Positions 17,250 through 25,958 of a stretch of DNA of 64,000 bases are shown here, piece after piece. Below the pieces are notes generated by a model. That model was not told the origin of the DNA. It did not search any database and was given only the letters and a program-made list of their open reading frames with translations. The translations under genes were made by a program, and so were the position numbers. Position 1 is the stretch's first letter; the number at the start of each line of letters is the position of its first letter. The stretch is taken from positions 2,328-66,327 of the forward strand of contig DLCK01000030.1 of the NCBI GenBank assembly GCA_002480565.1. The letters run 5' to 3'. The stretch is from Phycisphaerales bacterium UBA7800. GTDB taxonomy: Bacteria > Planctomycetota > Phycisphaerae > Phycisphaerales > Phycisphaeraceae.

Positions 17250-17828
17250 ATGTCCCAACTCAACAATCCCTACCAGATTCAACGCACCTCCGGCATATGT
17301 GCCATCACCGAGCGCAAGCTTGAGCCGGGGGAAATTTACATTGCTACGCTTGTCGATGCGCCATTGGAAGAAGGCCAGAAACCCGCCAAAGATGACCCGG
17401 GCTTTGTCCGCGTGGATATCTCCATGCAAGCATGGGACGAAGGCAAGCGACCTGAAAAAATGTTCAGCTACTGGAAGTCCACGGTTCCTGAACCTTCCAA
17501 AAAGAAAAAACTTTTCGTCGACGACAGTGTGCTTTTTAATCTGCTGCTTCGACTGGCAGACGAAACCCAACCCCAGAGACAGGCCTTCCGCTTTGTGATC
17601 GCTCTGATCCTCATGCGTAAAAAACTCCTGCGGTACGACAAATCCAGCAAACAGGACGATGGCACCGAACTGTGGACCATGACCCCAAAACTCGACATGA
17701 CCAAAGGACACATGGGCAAGTGGGACGAAAAAAACAAACTCGCCATCATCGACCCGCATCTGGATGAGGATCAAATCCAACAGGTCTCCGACCAATTGGG
17801 CCAAATCCTCGAAGCAGAATTAGAGTAA
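17250..17828 (+). CDS. Conserved-looking protein of unknown function (192 aa)
   Basis: Not recognised. A soluble 192-residue protein starting SGICAITERKLEPGEIYIATLV, a form reminiscent of a zinc-ribbon-less nucleic-acid or metal-binding head with a single Cys; then a basic KKKKLF stretch and a helical region QAFRFVIALILMRKKLLRYD. The C-terminus is acidic. No signal peptide. A minus-strand ORF of 240 codons (17082-17804) overlaps it; the plus strand is preferred because of its position in the folD run and sensible composition. Confidence 0.7.
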   Translation: MSQLNNPYQIQRTSGICAITERKLEPGEIYIATLVDAPLEEGQKPAKDDPGFVRVDISMQAWDEGKRPEKMFSYWKSTVPEPSKKKKLFVDDSVLFNLLLRLADETQPQRQAFRFVIALILMRKKLLRYDKSSKQDDGTELWTMTPKLDMTKGHMGKWDEKNKLAIIDPHLDEDQIQQVSDQLGQILEAELE

Positions 17829-17907
17829 TACGTTTCGCGTTTAAAACATGAGCACCGGATGTCAATCCGGTGCAGGCGCAACATAAACTTGACAGAGATT
17901 GGGAAAA

Positions 17908-18825
17908 ATGAATTCAACCACCAAGTCCAATTTCACGCGCCTGACCTGTACTTTACTCATGACGATATTACTCACAGGTTTGACCGGCTGCGGCTCAACT
18001 CCCCAAGTCACCGTACCCCTTGCTTATCAAAAACCGCCTCAGGCGATGCCCACCTACCGCCAGTTGGCTGTCGATCACAACAAGCATGTTGCCGGACTCT
18101 CGCGCGTCTGGTCGAAGGTTAACATTGACGTGACCTACCGCGACGAAGATGGCAAAACCAAAAAAGAGTCCGGCGATGAGAGTACGCTGATGATCGACCT
18201 GCCACAAAACGTGGCACTGTCTTTTGGTAAGTTCGGCCTCGGCACCCTCCTTTGGGCAGGCAGCGACGAGCAGCATTTCTGGTTCTTCGATCTCATCGGC
18301 GAAAAGTCCATGCTCTTTGGCTCACACGCTTCACTGAACCATGTGAACATCCGCAATCTGCCCTTGCAAGTCAGACCTGCGGATATCCCCATGCTCCTTG
18401 GACTTTTGCCCCTTGATCCTGATGCACAAAGCACCGTCGGTTGGGAACGCGGATACCTGACGATCCAACCCAACAACGGCCCGGTGAAAATGCTCATTGA
18501 TCCCGTCTCCCATGCGGTTCGACAAGTCATCATTTTTTCACCCAATGGTCGCCCGGCAGTCGTCTCCACGCTCAACAAGCTCTATGCCTTACCCCTGGCT
18601 GGCAGTAACGACACCGCCAAGCTGCATCTATCCATTCGTGTTGATGTCCCAGCTGAAGGTTTTGTCATGCTCGCCAAACTCTCGCAGGTCACCGACGCCA
18701 AACCTGGCGAAAGTCGCGCCAAGGACAAAGCCTTCCGCCGCGGTTTTGACTGGCGTTACCTGGCAGATCGCGCGTTTAAAATCCCCATGGACAAACGCAT
18801 CGATCTGGATCAACAGATGCATTGA
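17908..18825 (+). CDS. Lipoprotein of unknown function (305 aa)
   Basis: Envelope lipoprotein: signal peptide with hydrophobic CTLLMTILLTGL and lipobox LTGC (Cys28). The mature part contains beta-rich stretches such as LMIDLPQNVALSFGKFGLGT, WFFDLIGEKSMLFG and MLIDPVSHAVRQVIIFSPNGRP that recall LolA/LppX-like lipoprotein-carrier folds; this is a resemblance only. Start at ATG 17908 (GGGA before it) rather than TTG 17899. Third gene of the folD run, convergent with the aldolase gene. Confidence 0.75.
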   Translation: MNSTTKSNFTRLTCTLLMTILLTGLTGCGSTPQVTVPLAYQKPPQAMPTYRQLAVDHNKHVAGLSRVWSKVNIDVTYRDEDGKTKKESGDESTLMIDLPQNVALSFGKFGLGTLLWAGSDEQHFWFFDLIGEKSMLFGSHASLNHVNIRNLPLQVRPADIPMLLGLLPLDPDAQSTVGWERGYLTIQPNNGPVKMLIDPVSHAVRQVIIFSPNGRPAVVSTLNKLYALPLAGSNDTAKLHLSIRVDVPAEGFVMLAKLSQVTDAKPGESRAKDKAFRRGFDWRYLADRAFKIPMDKRIDLDQQMH

Positions 18826-18839
18826 CGCTTTGCCATATG

Positions 18840-18930
18840 AAAACAGAGACGCAAAGATCACAGGGATTCAACAGGTTATTTGAACCTGTCTTAACTCTGC
18901 ATTCTCAGCGCCTCTGCGGTGAATAACAGT
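18840..18930. repeat. Degenerate CAGAG-word inverted repeat with central hairpin
   Basis: ACAGAGACGCAAAGATCACAG on the left faces CTCTGCATTCTCAGCGCCTCTGCGG on the right, with ACAGGTT-ATTTG-AACCTGT as a clean central stem. It lies between two convergent genes and belongs to the same word family as the perfect repeat after folE2. Confidence 0.55.
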
Positions 18931-18943
18931 TCTTGATTTCAAA

Positions 18944-19924
18944 TCAGGTTTCGCTGGTGCACTTATCGTAGAACTCGACGTATTTGTCCTTGTTGGCTTC
19001 ATCGGCACGACAAGCCATCGCTGCACGTGGATGCTGATTAAGCAGACCACCAATGGCGTAAGGAATCGTCGGACCCCATTCCATCTTTGCACGTAGGTCG
19101 ACAAAGTAATCCTGAAGCAACTTGTAAATCGGGCGTTCGAGGAACTTGGGATTACGCAGGAACCCGATGAGCAGTTCCATCGGGCAGTTGCCAGCGCCGC
19201 GTCCTAAGCCCATCATCGTGGCATCAATGCGATTGCAGCCGAGAATGATCGCTTCGATGGTGTTGGCAAAGGCGAGTTGCTGGTTGTTGTGAGCATGAAT
19301 GCCGATGTCCTTGCCGGTGCCTTCGACGAAGCCTTGGTACTTCTTGACGAGATAGTCAATCTGTTCACGGTACAAAGCACCGTAACTATCCACGACCACA
19401 ACCGTGCTTGCAGGCGTCTGAGCGACGACTTCCAAGGCCTGATCCAGTTCAGGTTCCGACGCAGTGGAGACAGCCATCAGGTTGCAATAGACTTCGTAGC
19501 CTTTTTCATGAGCATCGTGAATCATGTCCACAGCGGTGGGGATTTGATGCAGATAAGTCGCTACGCGAATGATGTCCAAAACGGAATCACTCTTGGGCAG
19601 AATATCTTTTTTGTAGTCACATTTTTCGGCATCAGCCATGACCGCGAGTTTGAGGTTCGTGTCATTGTCGCCAACAATCTTGCGGATCTCTTCTTCGTCG
19701 GAGAACTTGAAGGCACCGAATTCTTTGGTGTCAAAAATTTTCTTGTCACCCTTGTAACCAATTTCCATCGCATCGATCCCAGCATCGACACAGGTTTGAT
19801 AGACCGCTTTGACGAAGTCGGTTTCAAATTGGTGATTGTTCATCAGGCCACCGTCACGGATGGTGCAGTCTAAGACCTGTAATTCCGGGCGATAGGTCAC
19901 CCACGGCGCTTTGGTTTCGCTCAT
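18944..19924 (-). CDS. DRE-TIM metallolyase family protein (HMGL/aldolase-like)
   Basis: 326-residue TIM-barrel protein of the pyruvate-carboxyltransferase/HMG-CoA lyase/4-hydroxy-2-oxovalerate aldolase superfamily. The N-terminal metal motif is LDCTIRDGGLMNN and the C-terminal metal-binding pair is in GIHAHNNQQLAFANT; GLGRGAGNCPMELLIGFL is the usual glycine-rich loop. Shorter than homocitrate or isopropylmalate synthases and without their regulatory domain, so an aldolase or lyase is more likely. AAGGAAG lies 8 bases before the ATG. Substrate unknown. Confidence 0.85.
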   Translation of the reverse strand: MSETKAPWVTYRPELQVLDCTIRDGGLMNNHQFETDFVKAVYQTCVDAGIDAMEIGYKGDKKIFDTKEFGAFKFSDEEEIRKIVGDNDTNLKLAVMADAEKCDYKKDILPKSDSVLDIIRVATYLHQIPTAVDMIHDAHEKGYEVYCNLMAVSTASEPELDQALEVVAQTPASTVVVVDSYGALYREQIDYLVKKYQGFVEGTGKDIGIHAHNNQQLAFANTIEAIILGCNRIDATMMGLGRGAGNCPMELLIGFLRNPKFLERPIYKLLQDYFVDLRAKMEWGPTIPYAIGGLLNQHPRAAMACRADEANKDKYVEFYDKCTSET

Positions 19925-20214
19925 TTTTCGCTTCCTTCTCTGTCCCCCTGAGAATTGGGGTGGGGAGAAATTGTATGTCCATCAGGCCCCAAAGGCAAAA
20001 AAGACCAAGGCATCCCCAGTTTTGTTTGCGGTTATTGCTTGTCATGTAAAAGCATTTCGATCATGCAGGTTAAAACGAATTCTGATCTTCAAATTCAATA
20101 CACAAAGAGAAATGACACTTCTGAGCATGCAATTCAGACAACCATCAATTAGCCACACGCAATCCCACCGGTTAAATTACCCATTACCCAATCGACCCCG
20201 GCCCCGGAGACTGC

Positions 20215-20892
20215 ATGCCTACGAGTACTGTCGAAAATTATCTCAAGACCATCTATCTGCAACAGCAGAAACAACGCAGTGCCGCCAAGACTGTTGCGAT
20301 GGGCAAACTCGCCAAGGCGATGGATGTTGCGCCCGGTACGGCCACGTCCATGATCAAAACACTCGCAGACTCCGGCTTAGTCGACTACAAACCCCGAACA
20401 GGTGTCCATCTCACCGACAAGGGCCAAACCCTCGCATTGCACATTCTCCGACGGCATCGACTGCTCGAACAATTTCTCGTCGAAGTCCTGGGACTCGACT
20501 GGTCGGAAGTCCACGATGAAGCCGAAGTTCTCGAACATGCCGTCTCGGATAAAGTCCTTGAACGCATCGACGAATATCTCGGCCATCCCGATACCGACCC
20601 CCATGGTGATCCGATCCCGCCTGCCAAGGGTAAACATGCTCCGGTGCAACTCAAAAGCCTGGCTGACAGCATTGATCAAAAGCAACTGACCGTCGCGCGG
20701 ATTGTCGATCAGGGACGCGAGTTTTTACAGTTCATGCATCAGCATGGCCTGCGACCCGGAACCCCCATCACCATCATCTCCCACGACCGGATCGTCGATG
20801 CCATCACCATCAAAACTCCCAAACAGAACCCTGTGACATTAGGAATGACCGCAGCGGGAAAAATTCTGGTACGCAAGACCACATCACGTTAA
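20215..20892 (+). CDS. DtxR/MntR-family metal-dependent repressor
   Basis: 225 residues: winged helix-turn-helix (~1-65, with MGKLAKAMDVAPGTATSMIKTLADSGLVDYKPRTGVHLT split over helix, turn and wing), a dimerisation/metal domain (~70-140, RRHRLLEQFLVEVLGLDWSEVHDEAEVLEHA, where the His and Glu residues match the DtxR metal sites), and a C-terminal SH3-like FeoA domain (~150-222). Such repressors sense Fe or Mn. GGAG precedes the ATG. No iron or manganese transporter is adjacent, so the targets are probably elsewhere. Confidence 0.92.
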   Translation: MPTSTVENYLKTIYLQQQKQRSAAKTVAMGKLAKAMDVAPGTATSMIKTLADSGLVDYKPRTGVHLTDKGQTLALHILRRHRLLEQFLVEVLGLDWSEVHDEAEVLEHAVSDKVLERIDEYLGHPDTDPHGDPIPPAKGKHAPVQLKSLADSIDQKQLTVARIVDQGREFLQFMHQHGLRPGTPITIISHDRIVDAITIKTPKQNPVTLGMTAAGKILVRKTTSR

Positions 20893-20916
20893 GATCAAAG
20901 CATATCGTTTCAACTT

Positions 20917-21453
20917 TTGGATTGGATCAACGACATCGCACGCATTCGCCCTGAACAACCTCATGACTTTGATGCTGTAAGCCAAGTCAACCAACTGGCC
21001 TTCGATCGCCTCGACGAAGCGTTCCTCGTGGACCGTCTGCGTGAAACGGCTATACCCCACGTGAGCCTGGTAGCCGAAGACGATGACGGCCAAGTCGTCG
21101 GCCATATCCTGTTCTCACCGGCAAACATCCACTCGCCAACAGGTGATGTCACCGGCATGGGGCTGGCGCCCATGGCTGTCCACCCTGACCACCAGTTCCA
21201 AGGCATCGGCACCCAACTCCTCAAAGCCGGCATCAACGCCATCGCCGAAATGGATATGCCTTACGTCATTGTCCTGGGACACGTCGACTACTATCCCCGC
21301 TTTGGATTTGTCCCCGCATCACTGCGAAACATCCGCTGCCAATGGACCGGCATCCCCGACGAAGCCTTCATGATCCTGGTCCTGGACCCCATCGCCATGC
21401 AACACGTCAGCGGCACCGCGTATTACCACCCGGTGTTCGAAGAAATCATGTAA
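20917..21453 (+). CDS. GNAT N-acetyltransferase (YhbS-like)
   Basis: 178-residue acetyl-CoA-dependent acyltransferase. GNAT core: IRPEQPHDFDAVSQVNQLAF at the start, SLVAEDDDGQVVGHILFSP as beta strands, and the acetyl-CoA loop VHPDHQFQGIGTQLLKAG (Q-x-x-G-x-G/A). VLGHVDYYPRFGFVPA is typical of the YhbS subgroup. The start seems to be TTG at 20917, as no ATG is available before the domain. It begins 24 bases after the DtxR gene, so the two probably share a transcript. Confidence 0.85.
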   Translation: MDWINDIARIRPEQPHDFDAVSQVNQLAFDRLDEAFLVDRLRETAIPHVSLVAEDDDGQVVGHILFSPANIHSPTGDVTGMGLAPMAVHPDHQFQGIGTQLLKAGINAIAEMDMPYVIVLGHVDYYPRFGFVPASLRNIRCQWTGIPDEAFMILVLDPIAMQHVSGTAYYHPVFEEIM

Positions 21454-21522
21454 GACCCGAAAGTTTTAATCGGAAACTCGTTTTAAAGTCCGATGATTTG
21501 CTGCGTAGTATCCATCCTGAGA

Positions 21523-22875
21523 TTAATCACCATCTGTTTTATCTGATGATTCAGAAATAGACTCCGTCGTTCGCATCTCACGGGGTGCGGCTTCCAACTC
21601 CGGTAAGGCATCGGGTAACTTCTTGGCGGACTTGATGCCCATTTCCTCTAAGCGTTTGGTGGAGACCAATACGCGGGACTCGAAGCTGCTGGTCATTTTG
21701 TTGTAATGACTCACGGCAGTATCCAGGGATTTACCGAGTTTTTCCATGTGGCCTATGACAGTAGCAACACGTTCATGTAATACGGTGGCCTGCTCGGTGA
21801 CTTTTTGGGCGTTCTCTGCAAGCTGCTCTTCACGCCAACCCATGGCGATGACCTTCAGCAATGACACCAACGTCGTGGGTGTGGCGATGACCACGTTCCG
21901 ACTTAACGCATCTTCCACCAAAGTCGGCTTGGCGATCATCGCAGGTGTCAGGAAACTGTCGCCTGGGATAAACAGCACCACGAAGTCCGGCGCGTGGGTG
22001 AAGCCTGTGGTGTAATCCTTGCGGGACAGATCACGGACGCGACCTTCAATCTGGTTGGCATGGAGTCTGAACAACTCGGTGCGATCCTGCTCGTTATCAC
22101 ATTCCATGGCTTTGAGATAGTTTTCGCCGACCGCTTTGGAATCAATGACGATGTTACGGTCAGCTGGCAAGCGAACGACCATGTCCGGGCGTTGTTGATC
22201 GTTGCCTTTCCAGATACTCACCTGCTCATCAAAGTCGACATGATTCACCATGCCCGCCAACTCCACGATGCGCTTGAGTGCCAGTTCGCCCCAGCGTCCG
22301 CGGGTGCCTGCTGAACCTTTAAGGGCAGTGCTTAGCTGCGTGGTGGTTTGACTGAGATGTTGTTGGGATTCGAGTAAGCCGGTGATCTGTTGGCGGAGAC
22401 CTTGATAGGCACCTTCGCGATTTTTCTCCATCTCGGTGACGGCCTTGGCATGGTTTTCCAATTGCTCACGGATGGGTTTGAGCATTGACTCGATGGCCTG
22501 CTTTCGCTGCTCCAATGCTGCTGCTGCATCCTTGTTTTCTGACTCCAACGATTTCTTTGCAAGTTGCAAAAACTGCTCTGAGGTTTTATTCAGCGTCTCG
22601 TTGGCAAGGGTCGCAAAGGTTTCACGGGATTGGGTCTGAGCCTGCTCAAAGGCAGCGGACTTCTGAGTCAACTCCTGCCTGGCCAACTCCAGTTGCGTTT
22701 TAAGCTCAGAGACTTCACTCCCGGACGCTTCAATGCGATTGCGTGCCTCGTCACGTTCAATGGTCAGGGTGCTGACTTGCGTGGTCAGATGCTTACGTGA
22801 AACCCATAACGCACCGGTGATGCAGGCAAGGATCAGAAGCAGTAACGATAAGACGATAATGACCGTGGTGAGCAT
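21523..22875 (-). CDS. rmuC: RmuC-family DNA recombination protein
   Basis: 450 residues: one N-terminal membrane segment (IIVLSLLLLILACITGALWV), long coiled coil (~25-185, rich in Glu, Gln and Ala), then the RmuC nuclease-like domain (~190-400) with GRWGELALKRIVELAGM, RPDMVVRLPADRNIVIDSKA and HAPDFVVLFIPGDSFLTPA. E. coli RmuC limits inversions at short inverted repeats, notable in a region carrying several such repeats. The C-terminal ~40 residues are acidic and variable. Confidence 0.93.
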   Translation of the reverse strand: MLTTVIIVLSLLLLILACITGALWVSRKHLTTQVSTLTIERDEARNRIEASGSEVSELKTQLELARQELTQKSAAFEQAQTQSRETFATLANETLNKTSEQFLQLAKKSLESENKDAAAALEQRKQAIESMLKPIREQLENHAKAVTEMEKNREGAYQGLRQQITGLLESQQHLSQTTTQLSTALKGSAGTRGRWGELALKRIVELAGMVNHVDFDEQVSIWKGNDQQRPDMVVRLPADRNIVIDSKAVGENYLKAMECDNEQDRTELFRLHANQIEGRVRDLSRKDYTTGFTHAPDFVVLFIPGDSFLTPAMIAKPTLVEDALSRNVVIATPTTLVSLLKVIAMGWREEQLAENAQKVTEQATVLHERVATVIGHMEKLGKSLDTAVSHYNKMTSSFESRVLVSTKRLEEMGIKSAKKLPDALPELEAAPREMRTTESISESSDKTDGD

Positions 22876-22985
22876 GTGGTCATGATACTAGGAATTTCGC
22901 GATAGTTAAAAACGATCGTTTAGCAAAGAATGAGAGTGTTGTAGGACTTGATATGAGATGGATAATCGACAGCGTTTGCAACGCT

Positions 22986-23001
22986 AAACCACAAGTGGTT
23001 T
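22986..23001. repeat. AAACCAC-AA-GTGGTTT palindrome after a small gene
   Basis: A perfect 7-2-7 palindrome directly after the stop of the 110-codon gene. It has the same plan and the same GCT flank as the two palindromes near 9.9 kb. Confidence 0.65.
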
Positions 23002-23002
23002 G

Positions 23003-23335
23003 TTACGCCTGGATGTCCAGATGCTTTTTGGGTTCATCGTCGTCGGATTGATTCTGCTGAACCTGCTTCTGGATATGGTGAGCTTTGGTTTTACTTTGGC
23101 TTTCGATGGTGTGATGCTGGGGAAGTTGTTCGTTGACGCGCAACTGGGTAGGCGCTTGATCGCCGTCAGCATCACCTTCGTCCAGCGCGAGCATGTGCTG
23201 TTCGAACTGATCGCTTAGACGCTCGGTTTTGCGATCCTTGTCACGGATTTCTTTGGTCTTACGTTTGTTGACATCGCCGGCCTGGTACGTGGTCTGGGCC
23301 ACACCCGCGGCAACGCCTGTTCCAATATGACTCAT
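23003..23335 (-). CDS. Small charged protein of unknown function (110 aa)
   Basis: Not recognised by name. The product begins MSHIGTGVAAGVAQTTYQAG and then is strongly charged and probably helical (KRKTKEIRDKDRKTERLSDQ, QHMLALDEGDADGDQ), ending in a Gln/Lys/Asp-rich tail. Short Gly/Ala/Val N-termini of this form followed by a charged coil are familiar in planctomycete hypothetical proteins. The ATG at 23335 has a purine-rich AAGGGGGGTGG just before it; the longer in-frame start at 23524 is rejected. Confidence 0.6.
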   Translation of the reverse strand: MSHIGTGVAAGVAQTTYQAGDVNKRKTKEIRDKDRKTERLSDQFEQHMLALDEGDADGDQAPTQLRVNEQLPQHHTIESQSKTKAHHIQKQVQQNQSDDDEPKKHLDIQA

Positions 23336-23575
23336 GGTCCACCCCCCTTCATTGGGGATTGCTGATATCTGCTCACGCAGACCAGGGTGGCGCCCCATGC
23401 CACTGACGATGACCATCACCGTCACCCTGCCATGAAACGTCCGTACGGATGTCCTTATTATTAAAAATATCGTCCAAATAGGGCAAAAGCCTGTAAGACA
23501 TGGTAAAAATTTAAATAATGACAAAAACGTCCGCTGAATAATCGGCCGTTAATTCAATCAAAAAACCACGTAAAA

Positions 23576-25135
23576 TCATTTTTCAGAACGACGTACGATC
23601 AAAACCATGTCTCGCGAAAGATCATCTTTGAAAATATCAATCGCAAGATCCAAATCACCGTTACCGGCCGCTTTGACAAGGTTCACCAACTCCAACCATA
23701 GAAAATGACGTTCCGTGGTCATGAGTTTAACGAACGTTGCAGGGTCCGACGGATCCTCATTGGTACTCAACGGCTTGCGGTCAGAGATGACGACCATAAA
23801 CCCGCCGGGCTTGAGTATCCGGGCTGCCTCTTTGAGGATGACGGTCGGATTGGGATAGCGTTCAAGGAGTCGGTCGATGAGGATTTGATCGACACTGGCA
23901 TCGGGCATATCGATTGTGCCATCGTCTGAAATGAGTTTGAATTCGGGTCGCTTGCCGGGATACTTTTGATTGCTGACACATTTATTGGCAAAGGCGATAT
24001 GCCCCTGTCGATCGTCGTACGCAACGACATGCCCACCCTGGCTGGCAAAGAGGTGGGATACCAAACCTTCACCGATCCCGAGGATCACCAATGGCTGGGG
24101 GACGACCTTGGCCTGCTTGATGACATCGATTGTTGCCACCATGCGGACGTTGATTTTTTTCTGGTATGCCTCGTCAGCTGCATAGCTTGCCCACTCGGTT
24201 TGGTTGAAGTCGATTTGATCGACTGGCACCGCGCGGGGTTTGTACGCCTGATCGCCAAAATAGAGCTTGTTCCACAACAACGGTGAACCCGCATAGTCTG
24301 CTGCAATTTTCGTCATGTCCGGCGCCAGCCGGGAAAAGCCCCACTTGCTCTCGAACACATCCATGGTGTATTTGAGACCTTCATTGGTATCAGCACGGGT
24401 ATTGCGGTCTTCACGTTTGACGTGGTTGTGAATAAACTCAATGTCGGGCACCGCAAAGGCTCGCCAACCGGCCTTGCGTGCTCGGAGTCCAAAGTCGATG
24501 GTCTGCCCACGCAGGAAGTCTTCGTCGTACCCGCCGATGTCCTCGAACACCTCTTTTTTGCAACAGTAAAAACAACCCATCACGTGATCCACTTCCAACG
24601 CCCGCTTGACCGCATCACGGGGAAGGTTGTTGGCAATATGCGTGTAACCATTGGGATGCAAAATAAAATCACCAAAGGCATGAATCTTCATCGTCGGCTT
24701 AAGCTGCTTGGGGCCAATGACGCCCAGTCGATCAATCCCCTGATCCATGTAAGCCACAAGCTTCGCCACCCAGTTGGGAGTCAGACAAACCACATCCCCA
24801 TCGAGTCGAACAAGGATATCGCCCTTGGCCATGCGTGAGAGTTTGTTGGCTGTGATCGCGAGAATGCCGCAGTGTTCGTCTTCGGTAAGTTGTAAAAAAG
24901 GCTGACCATTGGGCCATGTCTTTTTTGCCCATTGACGTAACGTGTCGAGACTGTCGTCATCAGACCCATCGTCATAGGCCAACACCTCAAAGGGCGTGGT
25001 CTCGGTTGCGAGTGTTCGCTCAAGAGATTGAAGTAAATCAAGTATCAGATTCACCGCCCCTTCACGCGAGCTTTGCGCCCCGTTGTTGAAGTTGGGAATG
25101 AGAATGGACACACGTGGCGTAAGCGAATCAGACAT
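23576..25135 (-). CDS. GT2 glycosyltransferase fused to a SAM-dependent methyltransferase
   Basis: 519 residues. Residues ~8-290 are a GT-A fold family 2 transferase: VSILIPNFNNG, FEVLAYDDGSDDDSLDTL, and the metal-binding DGD in ILVRLDGDVVC; VMGCFYCCKKEVFEDIGGYDEDF is the acceptor-side motif. Residues ~340-519 are a class I methyltransferase: LVILGIGEGLVSHLFASQGGHVVAYD is motif I, and AARILKPGGFMVVISDRK is the post-motif. This joins sugar transfer and methylation in one cytoplasmic protein, probably for a methylated cell-surface glycan. No Shine-Dalgarno is evident. Confidence 0.87.
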   Translation of the reverse strand: MSDSLTPRVSILIPNFNNGAQSSREGAVNLILDLLQSLERTLATETTPFEVLAYDDGSDDDSLDTLRQWAKKTWPNGQPFLQLTEDEHCGILAITANKLSRMAKGDILVRLDGDVVCLTPNWVAKLVAYMDQGIDRLGVIGPKQLKPTMKIHAFGDFILHPNGYTHIANNLPRDAVKRALEVDHVMGCFYCCKKEVFEDIGGYDEDFLRGQTIDFGLRARKAGWRAFAVPDIEFIHNHVKREDRNTRADTNEGLKYTMDVFESKWGFSRLAPDMTKIAADYAGSPLLWNKLYFGDQAYKPRAVPVDQIDFNQTEWASYAADEAYQKKINVRMVATIDVIKQAKVVPQPLVILGIGEGLVSHLFASQGGHVVAYDDRQGHIAFANKCVSNQKYPGKRPEFKLISDDGTIDMPDASVDQILIDRLLERYPNPTVILKEAARILKPGGFMVVISDRKPLSTNEDPSDPATFVKLMTTERHFLWLELVNLVKAAGNGDLDLAIDIFKDDLSRDMVLIVRRSEK

Positions 25136-25245
25136 GGTGTTGGATTGTAACGAGTGTAGGAAAGGTAGTCACATAGATTTGATGTACAAATAGCACCGCA
25201 GTAAAATTCAATCGCTCTATTTTCCATTTTCACCGGGGACTCTCA

Positions 25246-25941
25246 ATGAAGCTTTTCGTTTCGCCGCTCATTCTGCTGCTTGTCGTCATCTCATGTGCTG
25301 GGTGTCAGACCACACCCCAATTCACAAACTGGGCAGGCCAGCAAACCCTTACCAATCTCAAATCGCCCATGAGAGGAAAAGCAACAGCTACTGGATATAC
25401 CAGTGTGCACGAGACATTTGAAATTCGATTCCCGTTAATGCCGGAGACGATCATGGTGATGGACACAGCCATGAAAGATTATGTCAAGAAATACAAGGTG
25501 CCTGTCAAAGACATTGCGATGATCTGCGATCTCTACTATTGCTGCACGGTCATCACCGCCATTCCAAGCGATAGCGCGCCGTCGCTTGATGCGATTGATC
25601 AAAAATGGATCGACCAGAATCTACCCGCAGACCAAGCAGATAAGTTCATCAAGGATGAGTCAATTGTTGATCAATCGCATGGGCCAAGCAGAACTTTTTT
25701 ATTCGTTCCAGCGAAGCCCGATCCTAATCACACATTCTGTAGACTCGATGGTTTTTTGGTTACATCGGAGATGCTCTATCACGTGCGTGTAAATAAAGTC
25801 ATTCCCATGCAGCCAAGTCGATCACAACATCTCGCATCACGCCAGATCAATGATATGAAGTACGCCATCAACAAGGTCAACAAGACTTTTGAAGTGATAC
25901 GTAAACATCTGATCCTGCATGGGAATCCTGCCAAAGACTAA
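25246..25941 (+). CDS. Lipoprotein of unknown function (231 aa)
   Basis: Signal peptide with hydrophobic LILLLVVISCAGC and a lipobox ending at Cys20, then QTTPQ. The mature part has two neighbouring cysteines (DLYYCC) and no domain that I recognise. It contains a helix-rich C-terminus (INDMKYAINKVNKTFEVIRKHL). GGGGA precedes the ATG. Divergent from the GT2-methyltransferase gene, convergent with the GH140-like gene. Confidence 0.75.
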   Translation: MKLFVSPLILLLVVISCAGCQTTPQFTNWAGQQTLTNLKSPMRGKATATGYTSVHETFEIRFPLMPETIMVMDTAMKDYVKKYKVPVKDIAMICDLYYCCTVITAIPSDSAPSLDAIDQKWIDQNLPADQADKFIKDESIVDQSHGPSRTFLFVPAKPDPNHTFCRLDGFLVTSEMLYHVRVNKVIPMQPSRSQHLASRQINDMKYAINKVNKTFEVIRKHLILHGNPAKD

Positions 25942-25958
25942 TTCCATCTGCTAAGCCA

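Noticed and set aside
17082..17804. Minus-strand ORF of 240 codons
   Set aside because: Overlaps the end of folD, a repeat element and the 192-residue gene; no motif.
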